Below, piece after piece: positions 45,129 to 56,728 of a stretch of DNA of 64,000 nt (positions are counted from its first letter, which is position 1; each line of letters begins with the position of its first letter). This DNA comes from Tubulanus polymorphus (taxonomy: Eukaryota; Nemertea; Palaeonemertea; Tubulaniformes; Tubulanidae): NCBI RefSeq assembly GCF_964204645.1, contig NC_134033.1, forward strand, positions 15,874,155-15,938,154, given 5' to 3'. The notes under the pieces were generated by a model. That model searched no databases. It was not told the origin of the DNA and saw only the letters and a program-made list of their open reading frames with translations. Made by a program: the position numbers and the translations under genes.

Positions 45129-47462
45129 CTAGTACCCACCTCCTCCAGCATTTCCTCCGTATGCACCACCTCCTCCAGCATTTCCTCCGTATGCACCACC
45201 TCCTCCAGCATTTCCTCCATACGCACCACCTCCTCCAGTATTTCCTCCATACGCACCACCTCCTCCAGTATTTCCTCCATACGCACCACCTCCTCCAGCA
45301 TTTCCTCCGTATGCACCACCTCCTCCAGCATTTCCTCCATACGCACCACCTCCTCCAGTATTTCCTCCATACGCACCACCTCCTCCAGTATTTCCTCCAT
45401 ACGCACCACCTCCTCCAGTATTTCCTCCATACGCACCACCTCCTCCAGCATTTCCTCCGTATGCACCACCTCCTCCAGCATTTCCTCCATACGCACCACC
45501 TCCTCCAGTATTTCCTCCATACGCACCACCTCCTCCAGCATTTCCTCCGTATGCACCACCTCCTCCAGCATTTCCTCCGTATGCACCACCACCTCCAGCA
45601 TTTCCTCCGTACATACCACCTCCAGCACCTCCTCCATACATACCACCTCCAGCACCTCCTCCATACGCACCACCTCCTCCAGCATTTCCTCCGTACATAC
45701 CACCTCCTCCAGCATTTCCTCCGTACATACCACCTCCAGCACCTCCTCCATACATACCACCTCCTCCAGCACCTCCTCCATACGCACCGCCTCCTCCAGC
45801 ACCTCCTCCATACGCACCGCCTCCTCCAGCACCTCCTCCATACGCACCACCTCCTCCAGCACCTCCTCCATACGCACCTCCTCCAGCATTTCCTCCGTAC
45901 ATACCACCTCCAGCACCTCCTCCATACGCACCACCTCCTCCAGTATTTCCTCCATACGCACCACCTCCTCCAGCATTTCCTCCGTATGCACCACCTCCTC
46001 CAGCATTTCCTCCGTATGCACCACCACCTCCAGCATTTCCTCCGTACATACCACCTCCAGCACCTCCTCCATACATACCACCTCCAGCACCTCCTCCATA
46101 CGCACCACCTCCTCCAGCATTTCCTCCGTACATACCACCTCCTCCAGCATTTCCTCCGTACATACCACCTCCAGCACCTCCTCCATACATACCACCTCCT
46201 CCAGCACCTCCTCCATACGCACCACCTCCTCCAGCACCTCCTCCATACGCACCTCCTCCAGCACCTCCTCCATATGCACCACCTCCTCCATCACCTCCTC
46301 CATACGCATCACCTCCTCCAGCACCTCCTCCATACGCACCTCCTCCAGCACCTCCTCCATAACCACTTTCAGCATCTGGTCCATATTTATCTCCTGGACC
46401 TCTTCCAGTTCCATATCCACTTATTCTATCTCCATTATAACTGCTTCCCCCGCCAGAACCTGCACCATATCCATTACCTCCTCCAGCACCTCCATAGGCA
46501 CCACCTCCTCCAGCACCTCCATAGGCACCACCTCCTCCAGCACCTCCATAGGCACCACCTCCTCCAGCATTCCTTCCATATGCACCACCTCCTGCAGCCC
46601 CTCCTCCATACCCACCACCTCCTGTTACTCCATATCCACCCCCTGCATTTCCTCCATAGCCACCTCCAAATCTTCCTCCTCCATGGCCTCCTCCAAATCC
46701 ACCTGCATAATTACCTCTTTGACCGAATCCACCTCCGAAACCACGTCCAAATCCAGCCCCAATGCCTTTTCCAAATCTGCCTCCAGGGCCTCCTCCAAGT
46801 CCACCTGCATAACTACCTCTTTGACCTCCGAATCTTCCATACCCACCACCTCCTCTTACTCCGTATCCACCCCCTGCATTTCCTCCATAGCCACCTCCAA
46901 ATCTTCCTCCTCCATGGGCTCCTCCAAATCCACCTGCATAATTACCTCTTTGACCGAATCCACCTCCAAAACCACGTCCAAATCCAGCCCCAAGGCCTTT
47001 TCCTAATCCAGCCCCATAACCGCCTTTAAATCCGCCTCCCATGTGACCTGGCCCTCCTATATAACCTGGTCCTCCCATATGACCTGGTCCTCCCATGTGG
47101 CCTGGTCCTCCCATGTGGCCTGGTCCTCCCATATGGCCTGGTCCTCCGAGCGGTCCACCAATAGGTCCTATAAGGAAAACAACATTATAATTGAATTATT
47201 TCAGTGAAGTACATGTTGATGTTCAACTCTGTGATAGTAATATATTAATAACGTTATCTTTACAGCGTGTTCCTTAGGAAGAACGTTACATCCGTTCAAC
47301 GCTCTATGATGCTATCATTTCGATCGTCATAAGGGGTTTAACGGATGGTGCCGTCTTTTCTGGATGGCTCTACGTACACGTATACTAACACCTATACATA
47401 CCACGAAGGAAACCTGAGCCAGCTACGAATCCTACGAATGCCAGCAACACGAGTGTCTTCAT
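45129..47462 (-). CDS. secreted glycine-rich structural protein, 699 aa, paralogue of 35392-39858
   Basis: Exons 47462-47402 and 47167-45129 join in phase 1 as in the paralogue. Signal peptide MKTLVLLAFVGFVAGSG. Then a short GGPGHM repeat (six units), two ~75-residue Gly/Arg/Phe repeats (GFGRGFGGGFGQRGNYAGGF each time), and a long [12 protein letters not shown] domain to the C-terminus GGGGY. It lacks the Gly-His block and the acidic tail of its neighbour and is half as long. A 145-residue higher-order repeat (435-bp offset, for example 45581 and 46016) shows recent internal duplication. Probable extracellular, tyrosine-rich fibrous or matrix protein (inference from composition). AATAAA (minus strand) at 44780-44775 is a candidate polyadenylation signal. 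Confidence 0.85.
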
Positions 47463-47752
47463 GATCTGATGAAATAATGAACATTGAATTTAGTTTTCTG
47501 GTCATTCGATTTTGAGGTTGCTATTTCAACGAGATCTTAATCATTTGTAACTGCAGCCCCCATTTTATCCAAAATACATCAATAATCAGTAACTATGTAA
47601 TGAATGCAGTACGGTTATTCATTGCAGAATTCATGGAGGAAGTCATCATTTTAGAGAGTCGATGAAACTTACCGGAGTTCTGTGAATGCTGCGCACTTTT
47701 CGATGTTACTCCAAAAGAAATGTTCTGTCAAAATGAGCTATAGATAGCGGAA

Positions 47753-47764
47753 CTTATATATATG
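47753..47764 (-). promoter_or_regulatory. TATA box of the 699-aa glycine-rich gene
   Basis: Minus strand CATATATATAAG, then TTCCGCTATCTATAG. A 5'UTR exon ends at 47674 (ACAGAACTCCG before GTAAGT) and is spliced to 47465, just before the start codon. Confidence 0.65.
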
Positions 47765-48269
47765 CACAGGTGTGCCAGACACAGATGTGCCAGACAAAAA
47801 TGTCAAATATCATTCGTTTCAATCGGTAACATTTGCTGCAACGCCTGCGGTTCCCTCAACTGAACATCTGTTCTTCTACGGCTAATGTACTTTTGTCATA
47901 GATCGGTTTTGTTTATAGTTTTGTTTTATCGTTTTTGCGCCTCTGCAATTCGGTAACGATAGAAAATACTAACATAAGTTTCGTAACAGGTGGCTTCAAA
48001 CTACAAAACGTCACCACTTAAACACAGTTGTCGGTTTTTGTTTGACTCATTACTCCATTTCTAATATTTAATGACTCTAGAACTGTTGAACCGGGTTCCA
48101 CCATCGAGTTATCAACGAACCACCAAAAATGCGATTAAATTGTGTAAATCCTAGGAATCTAGATAAACTGATATCGTTGGAAATTATTTGATATAATATA
48201 CTTCACTCTAGCAGGCCTGGTGGATCCTCGCTTGCCATTGGTGAATCCCTTTTACCACAGCAGTTTTCT

Positions 48270-48910
48270 TCACGGCGAAATTAAAAGAAAATGAAAATGA
48301 ACTCAAAGAAGCTATAAAGGAAAGTGCCGTAGGAAGGTCAGGGGCTATGGAAAAAGTTGACGAAGCTAAAAAGAGATCAGCAAGGACAAGAAAGAATTCG
48401 AAAAATGATTATTTGAGAAAAAAGTCGTATTTCACACTAGCACATCTGGTGGATCCTCGCTTGCCACTGGTGAATTCTCTTTTGCCACAGCAGTTGATGT
48501 TTTCTTCACAGAGACTTGAAAAACTCAAAAGAAGCTGAAAAGGAAAGCACCAAGGGAAAAAAGTTGACGAAGCTAAAAAAAAGAATTCAGCGAGGACAAG
48601 AAAAATAGTCAAAGAGGCCGTCTAAGATGAAAAGACGGAAGGAAAGAAAGTGGACGAAGCCAAAAAGAAAGTAGAAACCGGCGCCCCAGCTCCAGCCAGA
48701 GAGGGAGCCGCATAAGAAGTCATAAGAGAGGAAAAAGGAAGATACAGAAAAAGCCAAGAAAAAAGTAGAAGAGAAAACTAAGAAACTCAAAGAAAAGGAA
48801 AATAAACTCAAAGAAGCTGAAAAGGAAAGCGTCGAAGGAAAGCAGAGGGCTAAGGAAAAAGTTGAACCTGGTTGTGCTCCGGCCTCACTTGCCATTCTTG
48901 TAGACGTGTT
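48270..48910 (+). pseudogene. decayed Lys/Glu-rich coiled-coil sequence
   Basis: The plus strand reads short Lys/Glu-rich stretches broken by stops and frameshifts, such as KKVDEAKKKVETGAPAPARE and KLKEAEKESVEGKQRAKEKV, with repeated KVDEAKK units. The left duplication copy keeps only a stub (KEAEKESTESK near 41540). No start, splice sites or intact frame. It could be an old repeat gene or simply A-rich repeat DNA. Confidence 0.35.
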
Positions 48911-49080
48911 ATCTTGCTCCACCCATTGTTCAACTAACACCCCTCCGCAAAAAGTCACAAGACCAGTAAAATACAAAATAGTGTATTTTAGACCTTATGC
49001 TTTACTTACACCAATAGTCAGTCCTTTTACTTGAGGTTGAATTTGTATCTACGATGCTTTACCCTTCCACTGCCTTTGAC

Positions 49081-49115
49081 CATGGATTCTAAAACGATTC
49101 GTTTTAGAGTCCATG
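49081..49115. repeat. hairpin CATGGATTCTAAAACG, second copy
   Basis: CATGGATTCTAAAACGATTC followed by GTTTTAGAGTCCATG. Same stem sequence as 8047-8089 with a shorter loop. Confidence 0.7.
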
Positions 49116-49567
49116 CTTTGACTTTCAAAGCAGGGCCAAGAATGCGCATTCTTGATGAACACCGCACTATTAATGACGTAATATTTAATTCTTCGGTGCT
49201 TTTAAATACCCAAAGCAGAGTTATCATTTACCAGATGAAGGGAATCAATAGGATATGTCTCAGACAGCTGTTGTGACTGTCCCCGCCTGCATAAGTCGCT
49301 ACACGACCACAGATAGATCAGTAACCAGCTAGTTTTGTTAATTCTTCATTTCACAATTTTATTGAACACTTTATTAGATCGAAGAGAAACTATTTGACCA
49401 TGGAACCTCCCAATAAATAACGGGTTTCGTGGCTGTTTCGGCCATGGAGCCACTTCAGTAGCAAAATTTCAAAATGGCGTCAAGCTGTAAAATTGTAATC
49501 CACAATAAACAGAAGTGTGTCCTCCACAAACCCATTTTGGTCGTTCCAGATCTCGTTTTGTTGTACA

Positions 49568-49963
49568 TTATTGCCATTGTGCTTTTTGTTCTGCGGCATC
49601 TCTGACCCGGTTCAAATGAGACAGAGTTTTCGCATCCTCCATCTTTCTTTTGTCGACGCCTCTTTCGTCGCGCTGAAAAGAACTATCGCTGCTGCCTCTA
49701 ATCTGTTGCGACGACCGTTTTAAGCGAAGCGACCTTTTACGACGACTAACGCTCCTATCGAAATCCTCATCGTGTATTTCTATATCCGCGAATTCAGGCT
49801 TGTCCGGCACCGCTGGTAACGGGTCGGCGTATCTGCGGTCAAGCGCTACTTCTTCCAGCACATCACCGCCAACTTCGTCTCTAGCTCTGAGTTCGAATCG
49901 GTCATATCCCATAACTAATCCTGACATCGGTACCAACAACAAGCAAAAAATCACGCCTTTCAT
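49568..49963 (-). CDS. small secreted precursor with furin-type sites, 131 aa
   Basis: Family not recognised. Residues 1-19 are a signal peptide (MKGVIFCLLLVPMSGLVMG). The middle is acidic (EFADIEIHDEDFDR). A strong furin-type site RRKR lies at 74-77, with further basic sites at 81-83 (LKR) and 104-107 (DKRK). The only Cys is in the signal peptide, so no disulphide-stabilised peptide is expected. The C-terminal HLNRVRDAAEQKAQWQ could form a helix. Upstream, an acceptor (GTTGTAG, about 49975) and a donor (CGCAG then GTAAGAG, exon end 50120) predict a 5'UTR intron. The gene sits in the part of the segmental duplication missing from the other copy. A neuropeptide-like or matrix precursor is possible; function unknown. 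Confidence 0.65.
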   Translation of the reverse strand: MKGVIFCLLLVPMSGLVMGYDRFELRARDEVGGDVLEEVALDRRYADPLPAVPDKPEFADIEIHDEDFDRSVSRRKRSLRLKRSSQQIRGSSDSSFQRDERGVDKRKMEDAKTLSHLNRVRDAAEQKAQWQ

Positions 49964-51987
49964 TTTTGAAACCTACAACATGAAATGTTTCATCAGAAAA
50001 TCAACCAATCTAGATGACAATGTTACCACACAGCTGAAGAACTGGATCCAGATCTATGAATCTTTTACGTAGAAGGATAGGGTCCCAGCTATAACGCTTC
50101 AGTTAGCTAGCTCTCTTACCTGCGACACAAGAAGATAATAGCATGAAGAAAACGAGACTACAGGTGAAGAAAACATTCTATTATTTGCTCTTTGCGCAGA
50201 AATAGAGAGGCTTACGTGGGAAATACGTTAATACTGACGTCTTTGTGATAAACGAATAAAAATTTTTTTAAAAAGTTACACACATCGGCAATGATGAATT
50301 ACATAATTGTTATGATGTAAGAGTACGAAAAATACATAGGAAGCAATGCTTGCAATCATCACACTTACATGTTACTAAACAAAGAAAAAGAATGAAAATG
50401 AAAAGAATGAAATAGTAGACTTGCAACAATCCATCATGAAATTATGGCACCTATTGCTCTTCCTCTGAGTAGAGAATTGCACTTTGCACGCAGATCACAA
50501 CGATTTTCTTGACCGAGGAAATTTGATCGCAATTATTAAAGTACGGATAGAAATTTCAGCTCTGAACGCTGACGATTGAAACATCTTCGAGCTTAGCTTT
50601 TGAATCCCGTTTGGGTCCTCGCTGTATTTTATATTACAGATGTTTTGTCTGGTCATATTCCCGATGATTCCGTGGGCTTTGTTTCTTCGCAAACAATCGT
50701 CTCGTATATGGTATCATGCTCAAGACAAGATCATTTATTTCAATAGAAACGTGACCTAATACAGAACATATGGAAATGATTTGCAAAGAATTATTCTGAA
50801 CTAGACACACAGCCTTAGACTTTGTATTCTCACAAATAGCAACAATGTAAGAGAGGTTGCACGTATGAATGTGAAAGATAATCACCGGGAGTCCAGTTTC
50901 GCAAAAAAAGTTAAAAACAAATTTCTGATCTAGTTACTACTGGTTGCTTCATGTTTTCAACGAGGATTAGAACTGAAAACTTAACCGTTTTACACTTAAA
51001 ACGTTTTCGTGAATCCGGGCCCAGGAAAAATCTGATTTCCTCGATCCTTGAAGTACGGGTCACTACTACCGTCCTTCTGGGTTCCTTCAAGATTTACAGT
51101 ATCAATCGGCTGTCTGAACCCAAGGAAGCCTCTCAATCTAGATCCTGCACCTCCCAGTCCCGACCCTGCACCAGTTATTCGATAGGTCAAGATAACACAC
51201 ATCGAAAATTTAGTAATCTATTAAATTCCGAGCCAAATTGTGTAACTGTCTCAATCTCCTAATAGAACTGTCGCATATTCCATTCCTCTCGATTTAGATT
51301 CGCATCATCGAACTATTTGACAAATTCTCTGCAGCAGTGAACAGATGTTCATTTGAATAGGTCAGAATCTTCTTCAGAGTGGTCATAAAAATCAATAACC
51401 AATACAACAGAATCGAATGAGTCGCATTAGCTTTATTTTTGAACATTTTTGTTACATAGTAACAAATTAAATAACAAACATACTTGAAAACGTTAAAAAA
51501 AGCTGTATTGTAGATTCATAATAAATCATCGTTTTCATTACTTGAAACATTTATGAGCCGTATGCGGTTGAAATCACAGAATAATTGAAGCAATTGATTT
51601 TTTCTTTCGATAACTTTGATAAAGTTCAAAATGCATTTTGCTTTGACACACACAAGAACTAGAACAGACAGCGCTTGGCAATATGGTAACACTGGCTATT
51701 CCGCTAAATGGCGTACACTCAAATCTTAATTAGTTCATTATTATCAACTTTGAACTGAACTTTTAGGCTCGTTGTCCATGCACTATCACAGGAACAGTCG
51801 TCGTACACAAAAACAGTCGTACATAGTTTTTACAGGTCTCAGTTGAGCTGACTACTATCGAACCAGACAGCATAGTAGCGAAGCCATCACCTCAGTCCAA
51901 TTAAAGTGGCGCTAAATCTGAATACTGGTATTAAGTTTGTTAGCTTGGCTATGAAACTAATCCACTGTGGTGAATCTGCCCTCCCGC

Positions 51988-53175
51988 TTATTCCTGATTC
52001 ACTGACGACGAAATAGAACAGATTTGTAATAACGATTGACAGTTATCCGGTACGTAGCTCTCGGCGCGATGACCCTTTTTATCTTTGACCAGTTTCAGTT
52101 GAGGCGACTGTTCGACCAGTATTCGAGCGACGTCAACGCGACCTCGTTCTACAGCCTGAAATTATATCAACACTTCAGAATGAACCGCGGTCGAACTTAT
52201 CATCGTAGCTAGTGGTTGATTACATCGATGACTTATCCAACCCCTCCCCCGTCCTTGTCCACAAGTCCAAAAAATCTAAAACACCCCTCTACAGCGTGGA
52301 TGTCTTTTATGGACGGCCCCTTATGACATTTGAGTGAATATTTGATTCTCAATGAAAACATTTTGAAAATATACCGATTTTGATTCGAAAGTCAGAGATA
52401 TGGAACTGGGTGCTGAGTTCCGTGAAGCAGACCTTACTAAACTCACTTTATGTAAAGCCGTTTTACCATCATTGTCTTGTAGCAATGGATTTGATTTGTA
52501 AGCGATCAGTAAGCGAATGATATCTACATGTCCGCAGTAAGCCGCACGTTGTAGAGACGTGACGCCTCCGGACCGAGTCCGCGCGTCGACTTCAGCACCG
52601 TTCATTAGTAACACTTTACATACTTCAATCATTCCATGACGACTGGCGTAGTGCTGAAATACAATACAATATCCAATACAATACAATACGCAATACAATA
52701 TCCAATACAATACAATACGCAATACAATATCCAATACAATACAATTGAGGGGGGACTTATGAGACAGGAAAGTAGCCTACCCCTCTCATGGTAAAAGTGC
52801 CTTTTTTCTTGAAAAAGAACAGCCCTTACCATAACCTTATATTCATACCATAACCCGTAACCTTACCCATACCCCTGGACCCTAAGTCCTGATTTTCTGC
52901 GTTTGAAAAAGCCGCCATTTTCGTTCAAGATGGAGACCCTCACTTACCAGTGCGGTATAACCCGACGTATCTTCGCTATCGACGTGAATTCCTTTACGAA
53001 TGAATTTCTCAACTCTAGTCACATCACCGTCAATCGCCGCGTTCCAGATTCCGCGTTCGAATTGCATCTCGTCGATAGTCTGAACCAGTGATGGGTACGG
53101 CGACGGTAAACTGCATCCTCCGGCACCATGTCCACAGCCGCCGGCGCCACCGCAGTTTCTCTGCTCTTTGGACAT
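51988..53175 (-). CDS. ANKRD39: ankyrin repeat domain protein 39, complete
   Basis: Exons 53175-52948, 52653-52447 and 52155-51988, all phase 0, give 200 aa (human ANKRD39 is about 183). The diagnostic start is [20 protein letters not shown]. Ankyrin repeats follow: GYTAL+[36 protein letters not shown] and [20 protein letters not shown]. The N-terminus is Cys/Gly-rich ([15 protein letters not shown]). A small, conserved, probably cytosolic adaptor of poorly known function. Its start faces ZDHHC24 across 485 bp. The intron between exons 1 and 2 holds an AATACAATATCC minisatellite. Confidence 0.92.
52657..52746. repeat. CAATACAATATC minisatellite, ANKRD39 intron
   Basis: Nearly three copies of a ~35-bp unit (CAATATCCAATACAATACAA and TACG) abut the acceptor of ANKRD39 exon 2. 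On the minus strand it supplies a T-rich tract leading into that acceptor. Confidence 0.8.
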
Positions 53176-53660
53176 TTCAGTTCAGTCGTGAAAAACGATA
53201 TTTACGCGAAAGATTATTTCATTTTGCCTCCAGTTTAAACTACGACATTTTACACGAAGAATTCGTCAATAAATCCCCATAAATCACGTAAAACAGAAAC
53301 TACACGTCGAACAGCCGCCATTTTGATTAGTAACAATAATTGACGGCTGACGGACTTTAACACTAAATTACGGAACTGGACTTTTGTTTAATACTAATAC
53401 AATTCAATTAATACTTTATTTATATACTTTATAATCACGCTCGGTATTCCTATTTTTTGTCGTAAATCGTGAAAGTAAGTGATAGAAAAATAAATGACAA
53501 TAGGCGACCTTTTGAGGAATTCCATAAAATAGCTTATATTTACCGATAGAATTTATCTATAAGCTAATCGGACGGGTTTTGAACAAAATCTACTTTTCAT
53601 TGACATTGTTCTTTCTAATGTTCTTTTTTTAAATCAACAATAAATGTTTTTTTTTAGATA
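53176..53660. promoter_or_regulatory. probable bidirectional promoter of ANKRD39 and ZDHHC24
   Basis: The two start codons face away from each other over 485 bp. An acceptor-like tract (TTTTTTTTTAG at 53647-53657) directly precedes the ZDHHC24 start, so part of the interval is probably 5'UTR or intron. No TATA box stands out; precise start sites cannot be read from sequence. Confidence 0.5.
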
Positions 53661-54515
53661 ATGGATTTATTGAAAAGACGGCCTCTGAACGCTTGTTGTT
53701 TCCCTCGGACTCCGCGAGATCGGATTACATTCCTCATTTTCCTCGGCGGCGGCCCGTTTCTCATCTGGTACGAACTATTTCACGTACGGCCTCGAATCGA
53801 CCACGACCCTGATTTATTGTGGCACCACCTGGTGGCCACTGCCTTCATATTCGTAGGGGTCTACACGAACTTATACAAGATGGTTTCTACAGACATTTCA
53901 ACCGGATTTTTGTCGAAGCGGGATGTCGGTGATAAATCCAAACCGGGCGATCGATACTGCGATATTTGTAAACGCCGGACTCCAGTCCGGACTCATCACT
54001 GTAAACTATGCAACGTGTGTATTTTAAAACGTGACCACCATTGTTGGTTCGCCGGATACTGCGTTGGTTACGGTAACCAACGATATTACGTCATGGCGAT
54101 CGCGTATTGTTGGATCGCGGGATTTTACGCACAAGCTTACTACATCGAATTCGTCAAGGCAGTGTTAGGGTCATCGCTATGGCAACTCGGTAGTTTACTG
54201 GCCCCGCACGTCCCGTTCATGTTAGGATATTATACGGCGTACGAATTCGTTATAGCTGCTTTAACATCCATCGGTATATTCCTGCAAATAGTGTTAACCT
54301 GGCTGCTGCAGATACAGTTGGTGCAGATCGTCGGCGGTCAAACGCGCCACGAGCGCGCCAAAAATATCACCAAATACAACCTGGGTTTGGTAGCGAACGT
54401 GCGAGAAGTTTTCGGCGATCGTTGGTATCTAGTCTGGTTGAGCGCGTTCATACCGTCACGGTTGCCCGGCGACGGCGTCCATTTTGTCGAAGCGGAGAAA
54501 ACGAAAATTAAATGA
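53661..54515 (+). CDS. ZDHHC24: palmitoyltransferase ZDHHC24, complete single coding exon
   Basis: A DHHC-type S-acyltransferase of internal membranes, 284 aa, the same length as the human protein. Two hydrophobic segments (about 22-39 and 57-71) precede the zinc-binding Cys-rich domain (YCDICKRRTPVRTHHCKLCN, residues 99-118) with the catalytic DHHC at 125-128. Further helices span about 138-155 and 185-225. The C-terminal block DRWYLVWLSAFI then LPGDGVHF matches ZDHHC24 rather than other ZDHHC families. Start at the first Met after an acceptor-like TTTTTTTTTAG. Two AATAAA signals follow at 54622 and 54635. Confidence 0.93.
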   Translation: MDLLKRRPLNACCFPRTPRDRITFLIFLGGGPFLIWYELFHVRPRIDHDPDLLWHHLVATAFIFVGVYTNLYKMVSTDISTGFLSKRDVGDKSKPGDRYCDICKRRTPVRTHHCKLCNVCILKRDHHCWFAGYCVGYGNQRYYVMAIAYCWIAGFYAQAYYIEFVKAVLGSSLWQLGSLLAPHVPFMLGYYTAYEFVIAALTSIGIFLQIVLTWLLQIQLVQIVGGQTRHERAKNITKYNLGLVANVREVFGDRWYLVWLSAFIPSRLPGDGVHFVEAEKTKIK

Positions 54516-54621
54516 TTTCTTTCAACCGTAATTTACGAGACTTTTTTCTATTTTTGTCCATTCTAGAAAACTTTGTATTATTATCTATTTTATATCCAAG
54601 GGTTCTTTTCAATATCCCATA

Positions 54622-54640
54622 AATAAATCTTATAAATAAA
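54622..54640 (+). terminator. tandem polyadenylation signals of ZDHHC24
   Basis: AATAAA at 54622-54627 and again at 54635-54640, about 110 bp after the stop. Confidence 0.65.
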
Positions 54641-55277
54641 TCTAACAGTTTTAAGTGATTCTTTTTCTCATTTATGAAAATCCATTTTTGAAGAGTTATG
54701 GACTAAAAAGTGGCTATTTTTGACGAGTGATGGAAGAAAGGATAACATTTATAGCCAGTGAACAGACGGAAAAGGCAGGGACGCTGGAGGTTCAGATTGT
54801 GATTCTAGACTGTTTCACTGAAGAATGGGAATATCAATTCATTTCAAGAGTTTGAACCTTGAACTCAAATCATGTCATGTATTAAGCCAATCAGAGTCGG
54901 CAGATTCACTATCAGTACATACAATGCATCTGGATTGGCAAGGCTAGAAATATAGACTAGTGGCCGCAGAGCGACAACCATGGTGTGTTGGTGTGAGCTC
55001 CTTCTATTGTATGAAACAGGAACTCCTTCTATTGTATGAAACAGCTATTCAGGGTCTGTCAGCCCGTCCATGAAGTACGCGCTGATTTCAACCCACAACC
55101 TGTAATTACTTCACGTGAAACTGTTGAATATTTGAAAAAAAAAAACAAACATTTCATATTATATATAATTCATACTCAATTTATTATTGTTATTCTGCAT
55201 CATAATAATCTCTTAAAAACAAATTACATCATCATTATCATCATCATTATAGTAAATAACATGAATATACTTATCAT

Positions 55278-55280
<3 letters not shown>

Positions 55281-55311
<31 letters not shown>
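55281..55311. repeat. (TA)n microsatellite
   Basis: Thirty bases of TA repeats within an ATCATTATC-rich tract. Confidence 0.9.
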
Positions 55312-55313
<2 letters not shown>

Positions 55314-56407
55314 GTATAATACATTTAGTTTCTATAATTTATAATATCGTTCGTTTAACTACAAGAGTATTTGTGGGACCCAATTTACACAAGATCGGAC
55401 CCTAGCCTATCGAGTTAAACCTCGGTTTTAAGTCATTCGTCTATAAAACTGGGTCCTCATTTTTTACTCTGTCGACCAAAATAAACGACAATTTACACTG
55501 TTTAAAATAGGTGAGGAATCCGGTGATAATCCGTACAGTTGGTAAATCATTTATAGTGCTGTAAAGGTAAGCCAGATCAACGAAGGGCTAGTTGCACCAG
55601 ACTACACTTAGATTTAAGCTCAGTCCACGTTCGCACCGGTTAGAAAGAACAATTGCGTGGTGGATCTAGGGAAATTGGAAGGCCGGGATCCAGAAGAAAA
55701 GGTAAAGGCATTTCAGACATGTCAATGAACTTAAGTGGGGTCCCTTCATCTATAGGGTTAGATAGATTTTTGAAGAAATCGACCGTAAAAGATGCAATTT
55801 CCCGAGAGGATGAGTTTCGAATTTACAGGTTTCAACATCTCCGTCTTTGCAAAGAAGGCAATCTCGATGAGAAGGCAGAAGTCCGGACCCCCGAGACCAC
55901 CCCCTCGATCCACCCCTGCAACTAAGACCAGTTTTAAGTCCATTCATGACTGCTAAAAATGGGCCTTGGATCCAGTTCCACGGCTTTGTCGACATTGAAA
56001 TTTTTTTCAATTCATCGCTCAATATTACTAGATTACCAGTTCTAATCAGGGGTTACTGGCACAATGGCGTCTTCAGTCGAAATGTAGTTTTTAACTGATC
56101 GGACTGGTGCGAAGTTGTTAGATTCACTAACAGACTGGTCTCAAATCTAAGCCATGACACGGCGCTGATCTGCCCAGATCCAAATAATAGCTATATAAAT
56201 ACAGGCTGTGTGTAAGGAGACTGACACTAACATTCTAGTCATAATAAGGCATTGTAAAGTTGATGGTTTACGACAGTAGAGATAATGAGGGGAGTGAGTG
56301 ACCTGAGATTTAAAACTTAAAGCATTTCATTGAGCAAAATAAACGATAGATAGATACAGTTAGTAGTAGTACAGACGTCATCATTATCACGCTCAAATTC
56401 TCTCTAT

Positions 56408-56728
56408 AGTCGCGATCACACGAGCGTTTTTGGCCTGTGCCAAATTTGGCCCGGGACAACTGTTCACACGGGTGCCAAATGGGCCCGAGCCTGTTTAGCA
56501 CGGGCCAAATTTGGCCAGACCAAAAACGTCGGATCAGGCCCGAGCCAAATTTTAGCACGGGACAAAAGATTGCGTTTGAATTGCCACTGGAACTGGCCCA
56601 CTTCGCTTTGTTTGAGCATTGTTTAGTATCGAGTGAGTGGATCTCTAATTAGGCATGGGCCAAATTCGGATCGAGTCTGATCCGTGCAACTTTGGCCCGG
56701 GCCAAATCGTCTCCGTGTGATCGCGACT
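56408..56728. mobile_element. MITE with CGCGATCACAC ends, copy 2
   Basis: Ends AGTCGCGATCACACG and CGTGTGATCGCGACT are exact inverses. The interior repeats GGGCCAAATTTGGCC; relative to 15206-15453 it runs in the opposite orientation. Confidence 0.85.

Larger units (their letters stand above)
47163..51480. repeat. segmental duplication, right copy
   Basis: Counterpart of 39559-42870. It carries about 1.6 kb (about 49490-51080) with no match in the left copy, which includes the small secreted-precursor gene, and extra copies of a CTAGCACATCTGGTGGATCC segment (48211 and 48439). Confidence 0.8.

Noticed and set aside
44834-47029. Long alternative frames across the 699-aa glycine-rich exon (Met/Glu/Val-rich on the minus strand, His/Leu-rich on the plus strand)
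   Set aside because: Repeat units in multiples of three keep several frames open. Only the frame with signal peptide, splice junction and sensible composition is accepted.
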